Source: Oscillatoria salina IIICB1
GTDB taxonomy: Bacteria; Cyanobacteriota; Cyanobacteriia; Cyanobacteriales; SIO1D9
Assembly: GCF_020144665.1 (NCBI RefSeq)
Contig: NZ_JAAHBQ010000013.1
Location: forward strand, 18,126-82,125
Length of the DNA: 64,000 nt
Direction of reading: 5' to 3'
Below the pieces are notes generated by a model. It saw nothing but the letters and a program-made list of their open reading frames with translations, had not been told where the DNA came from and did no database searches. The translations under genes were made by a program, and so were the position numbers. Positions 35,376 through 44,560 of the stretch are shown one piece after another (position 1 is the stretch's first letter; every line of letters begins with the position of its first letter).

Positions 35376-36515
35376 ATGGCTCAAATACTGATTATTGACG
35401 ACGACCCTGGAATTCAACTTTTGCTCAAGCGAGCCTTAGCCAAACAAGGTTACGAAGTAACAGTCGCTAGCGATGGTGATGAAGGTTTGGCATTGGCGCG
35501 AAAACTATGTCCGGCAATGATTGTTTGTGACTGGATTATGCCGCGCTTGAGTGGTTTAGAAGTTTGTCGCCACGTCAAAGCAGCTCCGGAACTTTCTACC
35601 ACTTTTTTTATTTTGCTCACTTCGTTAGGTTCGATTGACGATCGCGTTAAAGGTTTGGACGCTGGTGCAGACGATTTTCTTTGTAAACCGATTGAAATGT
35701 ACGAGTTACTGGCGAGAGTACGTTCCGGGTTAAGACAGCACCAACTCGCCTCTGACTTGAATAAACAAAAGCAGTTACTTGAAGCCGAGTTAGCACAAGC
35801 CGCAGAATATGTTTGTTCGATTTTACCAGAACCCCTGACTGAACCGCCTGTATTTATTGACGTGCGCTTTATTCCTTCTTCTCAGCTTGGCGGAGATAGT
35901 TTTGATTATTTTTGGCTGGATGAAATTCATTTGGCTATGTATCTCCTCGACGTTTCCGGACATGGGTTACGAGCTGCTTTACCTTCGCTTTCGGTTTTAA
36001 ATTTACTGCGATCGCGAGGATTACCAAAAGTTAATTACCATCAGCCTAGTGATGTTTTGCGCGGTCTTAACTACGCTTTTCAGATGACTCAGCGCAATGA
36101 CAAGTATTTTACTATCTGGTATGGAGTTTATAATATTCAAACTCGCGAGTTAGTTTATGCTAGTGCCGGACATCCACCTGCGGTTTTACTTCACTCCCAA
36201 CCGATAATAGGTATTCAAAGGCAAGATTTGAAAACTCCTGGCTTTCCTGTCGGTATGTTCCCAGACGCTGAATATCTCGATGCTAAAGTCAAAATTACTC
36301 GCTCTGCTAGTCTTTATCTTTTTAGCGATGGGATTTATGAAATTAACCAACCTGACGGTACTGTTTGGGGACTGGATAATTTCATTAACAAGTTGCAGGA
36401 GTATCAAAAATTACCCAATCGTCATCTCGATTTACTCATAGAACAGATTAAACGCCTGAATCCTCACGAAGTCTTAGATGACGACGTTTCTTTGATGCAA
36501 ATTGATTTTTCTTAA
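35376..36515 (+). CDS. Response regulator-PP2C phosphatase (RsbU-like)
   Basis: 379 residues. The receiver domain (about 1-120) has the acidic pocket DDD (8-10), phospho-acceptor Asp52 in CDWIMP and the conserved Lys in FLCKPIE. A short coiled linker leads to a SpoIIE/PP2C domain with LGGDSFDYFW, LLDVSGHGLRAAL, SAGHPPAVL and LFSDGIYE, supplying the metal-binding aspartates. Phosphorylation of the receiver would control dephosphorylation of the STAS antagonist. The STAS gene is convergent, ending 32 bp after this gene. The cognate kinase for Asp52 is not in the window. Confidence 0.93.
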   Translation: MAQILIIDDDPGIQLLLKRALAKQGYEVTVASDGDEGLALARKLCPAMIVCDWIMPRLSGLEVCRHVKAAPELSTTFFILLTSLGSIDDRVKGLDAGADDFLCKPIEMYELLARVRSGLRQHQLASDLNKQKQLLEAELAQAAEYVCSILPEPLTEPPVFIDVRFIPSSQLGGDSFDYFWLDEIHLAMYLLDVSGHGLRAALPSLSVLNLLRSRGLPKVNYHQPSDVLRGLNYAFQMTQRNDKYFTIWYGVYNIQTRELVYASAGHPPAVLLHSQPIIGIQRQDLKTPGFPVGMFPDAEYLDAKVKITRSASLYLFSDGIYEINQPDGTVWGLDNFINKLQEYQKLPNRHLDLLIEQIKRLNPHEVLDDDVSLMQIDFS

Positions 36516-36547
36516 AATTATCAACTGCTTTCAGCTTACCTAAATCT

Positions 36548-36874
36548 TTATTGTTGCAACAAAACTTGCTTATTAAATTCCTCTCGGCTGAGAAAAATAT
36601 CAAACACGCGATCCATGCTCGTTAGTTCAAACAACATTCTAATTTGATCGTTGATCGAACATATATATAACTTGCCGCCAGCAGACCGAACACTTTTTAA
36701 GGCTAGCACGAGTGCGCCTAATCCAGAACTATCCATAAAAGTAACATCTTGGAAATCTACTAAAACAGTTTCGGCTCCGTTTTTTACGCTTTCGCTAATC
36801 TGCTGGCGAAATTCACTAGCTTTCGTGCCATCTAAAATTCCCGAAGGTTGAAAAATTTTAATTTTAGAACTCAT
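36548..36874 (-). CDS. STAS-domain anti-sigma factor antagonist
   Basis: 108 residues from ATG 36874; a GTG at 36883 adds three residues. The RsbV/SpoIIAA core has the phosphorylatable serine in FMDSSGLGALV (Ser49/Ser50), preceded by VLVDFQDV. In its unphosphorylated form such a protein binds the RsbW-like kinase and releases the sigma factor. It completes the three-part module with the genes at 34811 and 35376. It is convergent with the phosphatase. Confidence 0.9.
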   Translation of the reverse strand: MSSKIKIFQPSGILDGTKASEFRQQISESVKNGAETVLVDFQDVTFMDSSGLGALVLALKSVRSAGGKLYICSINDQIRMLFELTSMDRVFDIFLSREEFNKQVLLQQ

Positions 36875-36942
36875 AAAACGCACTTGTTAACCTAAACAAA
36901 AATGCTGGTGACTTTGCCAGTATAACTGAGGATACGAGGATT

Positions 36943-37095
36943 GGGGATTGGGGAAGAGGGGATTGGGGATTGGGGACTGGGTTAAGTTCTCAGTTCTCAT
37001 TTCTTAGTTCTCAGTTTATCTCCCAATTCCCCCTCTCCCCCCTCTCCCAAGTCTCCAAATTCCCCGTCCCCAGTCCCCTCCTCCCCAATTCTTGC
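36943..37095. repeat. G-rich/C-rich low-complexity region upstream of crtO
   Basis: GGGG tracts occur at 36943, 36950, 36958, 36965 and 36972 separated by 3-4 nt, a strong G-quadruplex pattern. About 50 bp later, C-rich words (CCCCCTCTCCC, CCCCGTCCCCAGTCCCC) run from 37021 to 37095, so the halves could also pair with each other. Between them AGTTCTCAG words repeat. No gene is seen in 36884-37252. Confidence 0.6.
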
Positions 37096-37252
37096 CTTTG
37101 GAAGATGGGAAGCTACCCTTACTTAATCTATAAACGAGGAAGTAGTCTGGTAAATTGTTGTCGCTAAACGCAGTAATCTAGTAAAAGTCAAGCAAATTTA
37201 AAGATTCTTAATTGTCAAGAAACTTAGTCACAACGAACCGAGGATAAAATTA

Positions 37253-38947
37253 ATGGAAGCTTATGACGTAATTATTATCGGCGCTGGTCACAACGGGCTA
37301 GTTTGTGCGGCTTACCTATTGAAAGCCGGATATAGCGTATTATTACTGGAAAAGCGCTCAGTTCCGGGCGGTGCGGCTACAACCGAAGAAGTAATGCCGA
37401 AGGAGGCTCCTGGTTTCAAGTTTAACCTTTGTGCGATCGATCATGAATTTATTCATCTCGGTCCGGTAGTTGAGGAATTAGAATTAGCCAAATATGGCTT
37501 AGAGTATCTTTATTGCGATCCAGTAGTATTTTGTCCTCATCCCGATGGTAAATATTTCCTCGGACATAAATCCGTAGAAGCAACTTGTGCTGAGATTGCA
37601 CGCTACAGCGATCGCGACGCGCAAAAATACGGTGAGTTTATCGATTATTGGCAGCGTATCATGAGCGCGATCGCGCCAATGTTCAACGCACCACCTAAAT
37701 CAATTATCGACATTGCTGGTAACTATAACATCGATAAACTCAAAGATTTACTTTCCGTTCTCGGTACTCCAGACAAAATTCTCGATTTTGTCCGTACTAT
37801 GCTCACTTCTCCGGAAGATTTACTCGGTGAATGGTTCGATACCGAAATAGTCAAAGCACCTCTAGCTAGACTTGCTGCTGAAATTGGCGAACCTCCATCC
37901 CAAAAAGGTCTTTCTGTGGGAGCAATTATGATGGCAATGCGCCACCATCCCGGCATGGCAAGACCTCGCGGCGGTACAGGCGCACTCACTCAAGCTTTAG
38001 TGAAATTAGTCACGGCAAAAGGTGGTAAAATTCTCACCGACCAAACTGTTAAAAATGTCATCATTGAAGACGGACGCGCGATCGGTGTAAGAGTCGCCGG
38101 AGGTCAAGAATATCGTGCTAACAAAGGTGTAATTTCTAACATCGACGCAAAACGTTTATTCCTCCAATTAGTCGAACCTACTGACATCGATGCTGCTGAC
38201 TCCAAACTGCGTCATCGTTTAGACCGCAAAATTATTAATAACAACGAAACAATTCTGAAAATTGATTGTGCTTTATCCGAACCTTTACGCTTTGAAGCCT
38301 ACGATCACAAAGACGAATATTTAGTTGGTTCAGTCTTAATTGCTGATTCAGTTAACCACGTCGAAAAGTCACATTCGTTAGCGAAAATGGGCGAAATTCC
38401 TGACGAAAATCCTTCCATGTATCTCGATGTTCCCACAGTTCTCGATCCCTCAATGGCTCCAGAAGGAAAGCATACTCTCTGGATTGAATTTTTCGCTCCT
38501 TATCAAATTGCTGGCGCAGAAGGAACAGGTTTAAATGGTACTGGTTGGACAGATGAATTGAAAAATAAAGTAGCCGATCGCGTCATCGATAAATTAGCAG
38601 ATTATGCCCCCAATGTCAAAAATGCAATTATGGCTCGTCGCGTTGAAAGTCCTGCGGAATTAGGAGAGCGTTTAGGCGCATATAAAGGTAATTATTACCA
38701 CGTTGATATGACTCTGGATCAAATGATTTTCTTCCGTCCTTTGCCAGAAATTGCTAACTACAAAACACCGATTAAGGGTTTATACTTATCTGGTGCTGGT
38801 ACTCACCCTGGCGGTTCAATTTCGGGAATGCCGGGACGTAACTGTGCTCGCGTTTTCTTAAACGCACAGCAACCATTTGCTCAGAAATTTAAAGAAGCAC
38901 AAAGTTCTGTCACCTCGGCAATGCGCTCGGTTTTTGGTATTTTGTAG
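37253..38947 (+). CDS. crtO: CrtO-type beta-carotene ketolase
   Basis: 564 residues. It resembles Synechocystis CrtO along its length: FAD-binding VIIIGAGHNGLVCAAYLL at the start, LLEKRSVPGGAATTE, the CAIDHEFIHLGPV block, NNNETILKIDCALSEPL and the C-terminal GAGTHPGGSISGMPGRNCARVF. CrtO is a phytoene-desaturase-related oxidase that adds keto groups to beta-carotene (echinenone synthesis) at the membrane. ATG 37253 is preceded by GAGGATAAA. It stands behind a G-rich repeat region and 61 bp before a saccharopine-dehydrogenase-like gene. Confidence 0.94.
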   Translation: MEAYDVIIIGAGHNGLVCAAYLLKAGYSVLLLEKRSVPGGAATTEEVMPKEAPGFKFNLCAIDHEFIHLGPVVEELELAKYGLEYLYCDPVVFCPHPDGKYFLGHKSVEATCAEIARYSDRDAQKYGEFIDYWQRIMSAIAPMFNAPPKSIIDIAGNYNIDKLKDLLSVLGTPDKILDFVRTMLTSPEDLLGEWFDTEIVKAPLARLAAEIGEPPSQKGLSVGAIMMAMRHHPGMARPRGGTGALTQALVKLVTAKGGKILTDQTVKNVIIEDGRAIGVRVAGGQEYRANKGVISNIDAKRLFLQLVEPTDIDAADSKLRHRLDRKIINNNETILKIDCALSEPLRFEAYDHKDEYLVGSVLIADSVNHVEKSHSLAKMGEIPDENPSMYLDVPTVLDPSMAPEGKHTLWIEFFAPYQIAGAEGTGLNGTGWTDELKNKVADRVIDKLADYAPNVKNAIMARRVESPAELGERLGAYKGNYYHVDMTLDQMIFFRPLPEIANYKTPIKGLYLSGAGTHPGGSISGMPGRNCARVFLNAQQPFAQKFKEAQSSVTSAMRSVFGIL

Positions 38948-39008
38948 TTATCGAGGTTAACTCAGGACTGCAAAATTCTGCCAAGATTTTTGTAGTCTTG
39001 ATAGCCTC

Positions 39009-40139
39009 ATGGAAAAATTAACAGAAAATTACCAAAAGCCAATGACTAAGAAAGTTTTAATTCTCGGAGGAACGGGCAGAATAGGAAGTAGTGTAGCGCA
39101 AGATTTATTAAACCATACTGAGGTGGAAATTGTCGCTACCGGAAGGACGATAAGCGGGGAAAAAATGTCAAATCCTCGAATCAAATATTTAGCTTTAGAT
39201 TTAGCAAATATTGCCGAACTCGAAAAAGCTGTTGCAGAGGTTGATTTAGTAATTCATTGTGCGGGACCTTTTCATCATCGCGATGGACGAGTTCTAAAAA
39301 GTTGTCTGGAGTCGAAAGTAAATTATCTCGATGTTAGCGATCATCGCTCATTTTATCACAAAGTAATTAAGTATCGACCGGAAGCTGCTGCTGCGGGAGT
39401 GACGGCAATTTTAAATACCGGAATTTTTCCGGGAATTTCTAATAGTATGGTACGCCAAGGAGTCGAACAATTTGATGAAGTAGAAACTATTCATTTATCT
39501 TATGTAGTTAGCGGTTCTGGTGGTGCTGGTTTGACGGTGATGCGAACGACATTTTTAGGGCTACAAAATTCTTTTCAAGCGTGGCTAGATGGTAAATGGC
39601 AGGAAGTATTACCTTATAGCGATCGCGAAACTGTTTCGTTTCCTCAACCTTACGGTAAAATTGGGGTTTATTGGTTCGATATGCCAGAAACTTACACTTT
39701 TGTGGAATCTTTCCCGGCGAAAAATATTATCACTAAATTTGGTTCTGTACCGGATTTTTATAACCATCTTACTTGGATTGCTGCTCACATTTTTCCTAAG
39801 TCTTGGATTACTAGTCCTGCTGGTGTGGAATTTCTTGCTCGTGTCTCTTATCGTATGACTTCTGTTACAGATAAGTTTAGCGGAATTGGTGTTGCAATTC
39901 GCTCGGAAATTCAAGGACATAAAAATGGAAAAATGTCAAGTTATTGCTCCACTTTACTACATAAAAATACAGCAACTTCCGCAGGTTGCGGGACTGGTGG
40001 TATTGCCCAACTTTTGTTAGCAGATAAACTCAAGAAACCGGGAGTTTGGGCTGTGGAACAAGCCTTACCGACAGATTTATTTGAGCAAACAATGGCAAGT
40101 AGGGGAATTGAAATTAAGCAACAGTGGTTAGCTGCTTAA
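39009..40139 (+). CDS. Saccharopine dehydrogenase-like NAD(P)-binding protein
   Basis: 376 residues; the internal ATG at 39042 (MTKKVLILGG) is an equally plausible start. A Rossmann motif (ILGGTGRIGSSVAQDLL), VIHCAGPFHHRDG and LNTGIFPGISN are typical of the Sacchrp_dh_NADP family. The C-terminal half is not of the lysine-pathway type. Similar proteins act on lipids, carotenoids or are unknown; I do not assign a substrate. It follows crtO by 61 bp on the same strand, so co-transcription is possible. It is convergent with the antiporter gene with 1 bp between stops. Confidence 0.8.
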   Translation: MEKLTENYQKPMTKKVLILGGTGRIGSSVAQDLLNHTEVEIVATGRTISGEKMSNPRIKYLALDLANIAELEKAVAEVDLVIHCAGPFHHRDGRVLKSCLESKVNYLDVSDHRSFYHKVIKYRPEAAAAGVTAILNTGIFPGISNSMVRQGVEQFDEVETIHLSYVVSGSGGAGLTVMRTTFLGLQNSFQAWLDGKWQEVLPYSDRETVSFPQPYGKIGVYWFDMPETYTFVESFPAKNIITKFGSVPDFYNHLTWIAAHIFPKSWITSPAGVEFLARVSYRMTSVTDKFSGIGVAIRSEIQGHKNGKMSSYCSTLLHKNTATSAGCGTGGIAQLLLADKLKKPGVWAVEQALPTDLFEQTMASRGIEIKQQWLAA

Positions 40140-40140
40140 G

Positions 40141-41379
40141 TTATTTCTCGGTTACTTGGGGACAATTGTTTTTGAATTGGCACTCGTACCAATTCATTAA
40201 AGGAGTAGCCGTAATGCCGTGAACGAGAATTGAACAAAGGATAACAATGTAAGTTATCCAAGCAATTTGTTCGCCAGTATCTCCGCTTAAACCTTTACTC
40301 AAAGAATAGGTTAAATAATAAATAGAACCAACGCCGCGAATGCCAAACCAACCAAATAATAAACGGGTTGGTATTGGCAAATGGCTGCCCAATGTACTCA
40401 GCCAAGCACCTACAGGTCGGATAATAAAAAACAGAAATATTGCTACAGTTAAGCCGGCAAAAGCAAAATTGAGCAGAGGATCGATGAGCAATAAGCCACC
40501 AAGTAGTAAAATAGTAGCAACTTCGAGTAATTTTTCAATTTGTTCGGTAAATTCTAGTTGGGAAAGTTGTTTTTGAGAGTCAAAATAACGACGTTGTACG
40601 ACTACTCCAGCAATGAAGACAGCTAAAAAACCGTAGCCATTGACTATTTCAGTGAGCGAATAAGTAAGTAAAATCGTACTGAGACCGACGAAATCTTCCA
40701 TTAAATTATCAACCGAACGGAAGTTTTGTAAGCGATCGCCAATCCAAATAACTGCTTTAGCGACGAGAATTCCCATAACTACGCCCGCAGCGATCGCCCA
40801 AATAAAGTCAATTAATACCCATTGTTGAAACCAGTTATCGAAGTTGCTATCTTTAAACCAAAATAAGCCAAAATAAACAAAGGGAAAGGCTAGGGCGTCA
40901 TTTAGCCCGCCTTCCGAGGTTAAACCAAAGCGTAACTCGTCTAGATCTTGAATATGAGCGAGTTGCACTTCGGAAGCTAAAACTGGGTCGGTAGGAGCTA
41001 AAATAGCACCAAGCAAAACCGAACTTCCCCAGCCAATCCCTAAAAACCAATGAGCTACTGCGGCGATCGCGATAATCGAAATTGGCATCAAAAAACCGAT
41101 TGATCGAATCGTAGTTTGCCAATAAGCTAATTTTAGCGGTCGATTCATTTTCAAACCACAACTAAAAACCGAGACAATCACGACAATTTCTGTCATGCGC
41201 TCGATAAATTGCGCGCCCGGTCGCAAATCAATTATGCTAATACCTTGAGGGCCGAGAAAAATTCCCACAATCAGGTAGATAATCGCATAAGAAAGAGGGA
41301 TGCGAGCAATCCAACCCGAACCGAGAGTTACAAAAAGTAAGACCAGACCGATAACTAAAAGAGTGAGAATATAACTCAA
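40141..41379 (-). CDS. Na+/H+ antiporter (CPA1/NhaP type)
   Basis: 412 residues with about 12 membrane helices. Motifs: IVGIFLGPQGI in the early helix, GAILAPTDPVLASEVQ and the conserved ND pair in GGLNDALAFPFVY, the CPA1 cation-binding site. The C-terminus is short and lacks a TrkA-type domain. It exchanges Na+ (or K+) for H+ at the plasma membrane. No partner gene is adjacent. The family is clear, but the ion preference is not. Confidence 0.9.
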   Translation of the reverse strand: MSYILTLLVIGLVLLFVTLGSGWIARIPLSYAIIYLIVGIFLGPQGISIIDLRPGAQFIERMTEIVVIVSVFSCGLKMNRPLKLAYWQTTIRSIGFLMPISIIAIAAVAHWFLGIGWGSSVLLGAILAPTDPVLASEVQLAHIQDLDELRFGLTSEGGLNDALAFPFVYFGLFWFKDSNFDNWFQQWVLIDFIWAIAAGVVMGILVAKAVIWIGDRLQNFRSVDNLMEDFVGLSTILLTYSLTEIVNGYGFLAVFIAGVVVQRRYFDSQKQLSQLEFTEQIEKLLEVATILLLGGLLLIDPLLNFAFAGLTVAIFLFFIIRPVGAWLSTLGSHLPIPTRLLFGWFGIRGVGSIYYLTYSLSKGLSGDTGEQIAWITYIVILCSILVHGITATPLMNWYECQFKNNCPQVTEK

Positions 41380-41670
41380 TTTTGTAGCGCCAAGTGTGAG
41401 AGTACAAAATTGAGTCTAAAACTTATGTTGCTAATTGTAAATCCGCTTTAAGCTAGATTTTGACTCTAGCTAAATTTTCACAGAGAAATTCCGAGAATAT
41501 CTGTGTTTATCCGCGTCTATCTGTAGTTACAAATACTTGATTAATTCACCAATTTATTGTTTTTGAGAGAGACGCGATCGCCGCGCTGCAAGATTGAGTA
41601 AGCTAACTAAATATCCGATGCCAGATGTATTTATTTGCTAAACTAGGCAAAGCTGATGATTTTTCGTTCT

Positions 41671-42000
41671 TTATTCTTCTGTTTCCGCCTTGCTATTACT
41701 AGGAGAAGAATTGTAGATCGAATCGAGTTGTTGACGGGCATCTTCTACAGATACAGAGCGCATCACCAAAAGTGGTTCATCAATTGGTTTACCCGTTGCA
41801 TCTAATAACTCTGGATGAGGAACGCGAGAAGGAGCAGCAAGGGAATTTCCGAAATTATTATTACCAAATGTAGAGGGATTTCTTCCCGATTGGTAACTGC
41901 GACTTGAGTCGCCACTTAAAGTAATTAAGCTGCGAATTAAGTTACTAACTGCCAAAAATGCAATAATAGTAAAGGCAAGAATGTAAAGTAAATGTAACAT
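41671..42000 (-). CDS. DUF2973 membrane protein
   Basis: 109 residues. An N-terminal membrane helix (MLHLLYILAFTIIAFLAVSNLI) is followed by a polar Ser/Asn-rich region and VPHPELLDATGKPIDEPLLVMRSVSVEDARQQLDSIY, the conserved DUF2973 box. The family is restricted to cyanobacteria and lacks a known function. It lies 133 bp after a DUF2605 gene on the same strand; the two are commonly adjacent in cyanobacteria, suggesting a shared role. GGAGG precedes the ATG. Confidence 0.85.
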   Translation of the reverse strand: MLHLLYILAFTIIAFLAVSNLIRSLITLSGDSSRSYQSGRNPSTFGNNNFGNSLAAPSRVPHPELLDATGKPIDEPLLVMRSVSVEDARQQLDSIYNSSPSNSKAETEE

Positions 42001-42133
42001 TGTCTTTTTTTTCCTCCAAGCAGAATTTTTGCAGATTGGTATATTTATCGTCGAATTTTAAAAATTGACTTCGCTTTTGAGCCGTAATTTTAGCTTACCA
42101 AAGTAAGCAGTTGCTATTCCTCAGTCTTGGGGA

Positions 42134-42490
42134 TCAAAGTGTAGGCTTTGATTTGATAGCTTGGTTGGTTTGCGGATTTTTCAGAGAACGCCAGCGCATT
42201 GAAACTCGCCAACATTCTGTCACCAAATTATGCCACGGAACTAAAGTAGCAGTGTCGATCCCAGCTTGACCGCCAGTAGCATGAAACAACATTTTAGCGG
42301 TACGGACTTCTTGCTGGGCGTTTTTTAGTCGTTTCAGCAATTCGTCTTGTTCCTCGTCGCTGAGAAAGATGATATCCTCATTTTCTAATAAAGTACGCGA
42401 TCGCTCAAACCAATATTGGAAATCGTCTAATAACGGCTCCAGCACTGCCTTGAGCAGTTTGTTCTCTGACGGTTGCGAAAGTGTCATCAA
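42134..42490 (-). CDS. DUF2605 protein
   Basis: 118 residues (a second Met follows directly, so the start may be 42487). Soluble and helical, with the conserved LLDDFQYWFERSRTLLE, FLSDEEQDELLKRLKNAQQEV and the C-terminal LVPWHNLVTECWRVSMRWR. It is a cyanobacterial family without established function, paired here with DUF2973. The gene is divergent from thrS, with 175 bp between starts. Confidence 0.83.
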   Translation of the reverse strand: MMTLSQPSENKLLKAVLEPLLDDFQYWFERSRTLLENEDIIFLSDEEQDELLKRLKNAQQEVRTAKMLFHATGGQAGIDTATLVPWHNLVTECWRVSMRWRSLKNPQTNQAIKSKPTL

Positions 42491-42665
42491 CTAAATTTCA
42501 AATTTCCGATCTCAGCTTTATCTTAACTCTCTTTACAATATTTAATAGTATGTTAGTTTTTTTTAAGATTTGCAAGGCGATCGCTAGGCAAGCGCCAACC
42601 TGTGCCCCTAGTATCATGGAAAAAGTCACCAAATAGAATCATTAAGTCGTAAGAGTTATCAAGTT

Positions 42666-44486
42666 ATGGTTGCTGCTGAATCTGCTCCCGAACCAGAGGA
42701 GCAAATCCGACTACCTCGCACCAGCGAGTCTGAGTCTCTAAAAAAAATCCGTCACACCGCCTCCCACGTCATGGCGATGGCGGTACAAAAGTTATTTCCC
42801 AAAGCCCAGGTAACAATCGGACCTTGGACTGAATATGGTTTTTACTATGACTTCGACACTCCGGAACCCTTTACCGAACAAGACTTGAAGAAGATCAAAA
42901 AAGAAATGATCGAGATCGTTAAGCGTAAACTTCCGGTAGTACGCGAAGAAGTAAGCCGTCAAGAAGCCGAAAAACGCATTAAGGAACTTAACGAACCTTA
43001 CAAGCTAGAAATTCTCGAAGGAATCGAAGAACCGATTACCATTTATCACTTGGGTGAGGATTGGTGGGACTTGTGTGCCGGTCCGCACGTGGAAAATACC
43101 AAAGAACTCCATCCGAAAGCTTTCGACCTAGAAAGCGTTGCTGGGGCTTACTGGCGGGGCGATGAAAAGAACGCTCAGTTGCAGCGTATTTACGGCACAG
43201 CGTGGGAAACCCCCGAACAGCTAGCCGAGTACAAACGCCGGAAAGAAGAAGCTCTCAGACGCGATCATCGCCGACTGGGGAAAGAATTAGGGCTGTTTGT
43301 CTTTAGCGAGATCGTCGGTCCGGGTTTACCAATGTGGACTCCGAAAGGAACGATTTTGCGATCGCTATTAGAAGATTTCCTTAAGCAAGAACAGCTCAAG
43401 CGCGGTTATCTTCCGGTAGTCACTCCTCATATTGCCAAAGTAGACTTATTTAAAGTTTCTGGACACTGGCAAACTTATCAAGAGGATATGTTTCCGATGA
43501 TGGCAGAATCGGAAGCTGATTTGCAAGCCGAACAAGGCTTTGTCCTCAAACCGATGAACTGTCCTTTTCACATCCAAATTTATGAAAGTGAATTGCGTTC
43601 TTATCGCGAATTACCGATACGTTTGGCAGAATTTGGCACAGTTTATCGTTACGAACAATCGGGAGAATTAGGCGGTTTAACTAGAGTTCGCGGTTTTACT
43701 GTTGATGACTCTCACTTGTTCGTTACTCCCAATCAACTTGATGAGGAATTTCTCAATGTAGTCGATTTAATTCTCTCAGTTTTCAAAGCTTTACAACTGA
43801 GTAATTTTAAAGCTAGATTGAGTTTCCGCGATCCAGATTCGGATAAATATATTGGCGGTGATGACGTTTGGAATCAAGCGGAAGGTGCAATTCGTCGTGC
43901 TGTTGAGAAGTTGGGAATGGAGCATTTTGAAGCTATCGGTGAAGCGGCTTTTTACGGTCCCAAACTTGATTTTATCTTCCAAGATGCTTTAGAGCGCGAA
44001 TGGCAATTAGGAACTGTTCAAGTAGACTATAATTTGCCCGAACGTTTTCAGTTAGAATATGTAGCTGAAGATGGTTCTCGTCAGCGCCCGGTAATGATTC
44101 ACCGCGCACCTTTTGGTTCTTTAGAGCGGCTAATTGGTATCCTAATTGAAGAATATGCTGGCGATTTTCCTTTGTGGTTAGCACCAGTACAAATTAGGTT
44201 AGTTTGTGTCAGCGATCCGCAATTGGATTATGCTAAAGAAATAGCCGCCAAAATGCGTGCCGAAGGAATTCGCGTGGAAGTCGATACCAGTGGGGAAAGA
44301 CTCGGTAAAGCAATTCGTAACGCTGAGAAAGATAAAATTCCCGTCATGGCGGTAGTTGGTGCAAAAGAGGTAGAAAATAATACCCTCAGTATACGCACTC
44401 GTGCGGCTGGCGAACTCGGCGCGATCGCTGTCACCGAAGTTATCGAGAAAATGAAAAACGCGATCGCTAATCATACCAACTTCTAA
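42666..44486 (+). CDS. thrS: Threonyl-tRNA synthetase
   Basis: 606 residues. It charges tRNA-Thr. The editing domain has HTASHVMAMAV (the HxxxH metal site) and DLCAGPHVENT; the class II core has motif 2 RYEQSGELGGLTRVRGFTVDD, MNCPFHIQIYE, and the C-terminal anticodon-binding domain ends with RAAGELGAIAV. The N-terminal TGS domain found in E. coli ThrS is absent: the editing domain begins within 25 residues of the start. That shorter form is known in other bacteria. ATG 42666 is the only good start. Confidence 0.96.
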   Translation: MVAAESAPEPEEQIRLPRTSESESLKKIRHTASHVMAMAVQKLFPKAQVTIGPWTEYGFYYDFDTPEPFTEQDLKKIKKEMIEIVKRKLPVVREEVSRQEAEKRIKELNEPYKLEILEGIEEPITIYHLGEDWWDLCAGPHVENTKELHPKAFDLESVAGAYWRGDEKNAQLQRIYGTAWETPEQLAEYKRRKEEALRRDHRRLGKELGLFVFSEIVGPGLPMWTPKGTILRSLLEDFLKQEQLKRGYLPVVTPHIAKVDLFKVSGHWQTYQEDMFPMMAESEADLQAEQGFVLKPMNCPFHIQIYESELRSYRELPIRLAEFGTVYRYEQSGELGGLTRVRGFTVDDSHLFVTPNQLDEEFLNVVDLILSVFKALQLSNFKARLSFRDPDSDKYIGGDDVWNQAEGAIRRAVEKLGMEHFEAIGEAAFYGPKLDFIFQDALEREWQLGTVQVDYNLPERFQLEYVAEDGSRQRPVMIHRAPFGSLERLIGILIEEYAGDFPLWLAPVQIRLVCVSDPQLDYAKEIAAKMRAEGIRVEVDTSGERLGKAIRNAEKDKIPVMAVVGAKEVENNTLSIRTRAAGELGAIAVTEVIEKMKNAIANHTNF

Positions 44487-44508
44487 CCCTAACTCAACCA
44501 AGTTCCAA

Positions 44509-44528
44509 TAGCCCGCCTCGGCGGGCTA
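44509..44528. terminator. GC-rich hairpin after thrS
   Basis: TAGCCCGCC pairs perfectly with GGCGGGCTA around a 2-nt loop, 23 bp after the thrS stop. An A-run rather than a T-run follows on the plus strand, so termination may rely on the stem or run mainly the other way. Confidence 0.5.
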
Positions 44529-44560
44529 AAAATATTAAATATTAATAACTTATCATCCTG

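Noticed and set aside
42666..44486. N-terminal truncation of ThrS
   Set aside because: Lack of a TGS domain is known for ThrS of several bacteria; the editing and catalytic domains are complete and there is no upstream remnant.
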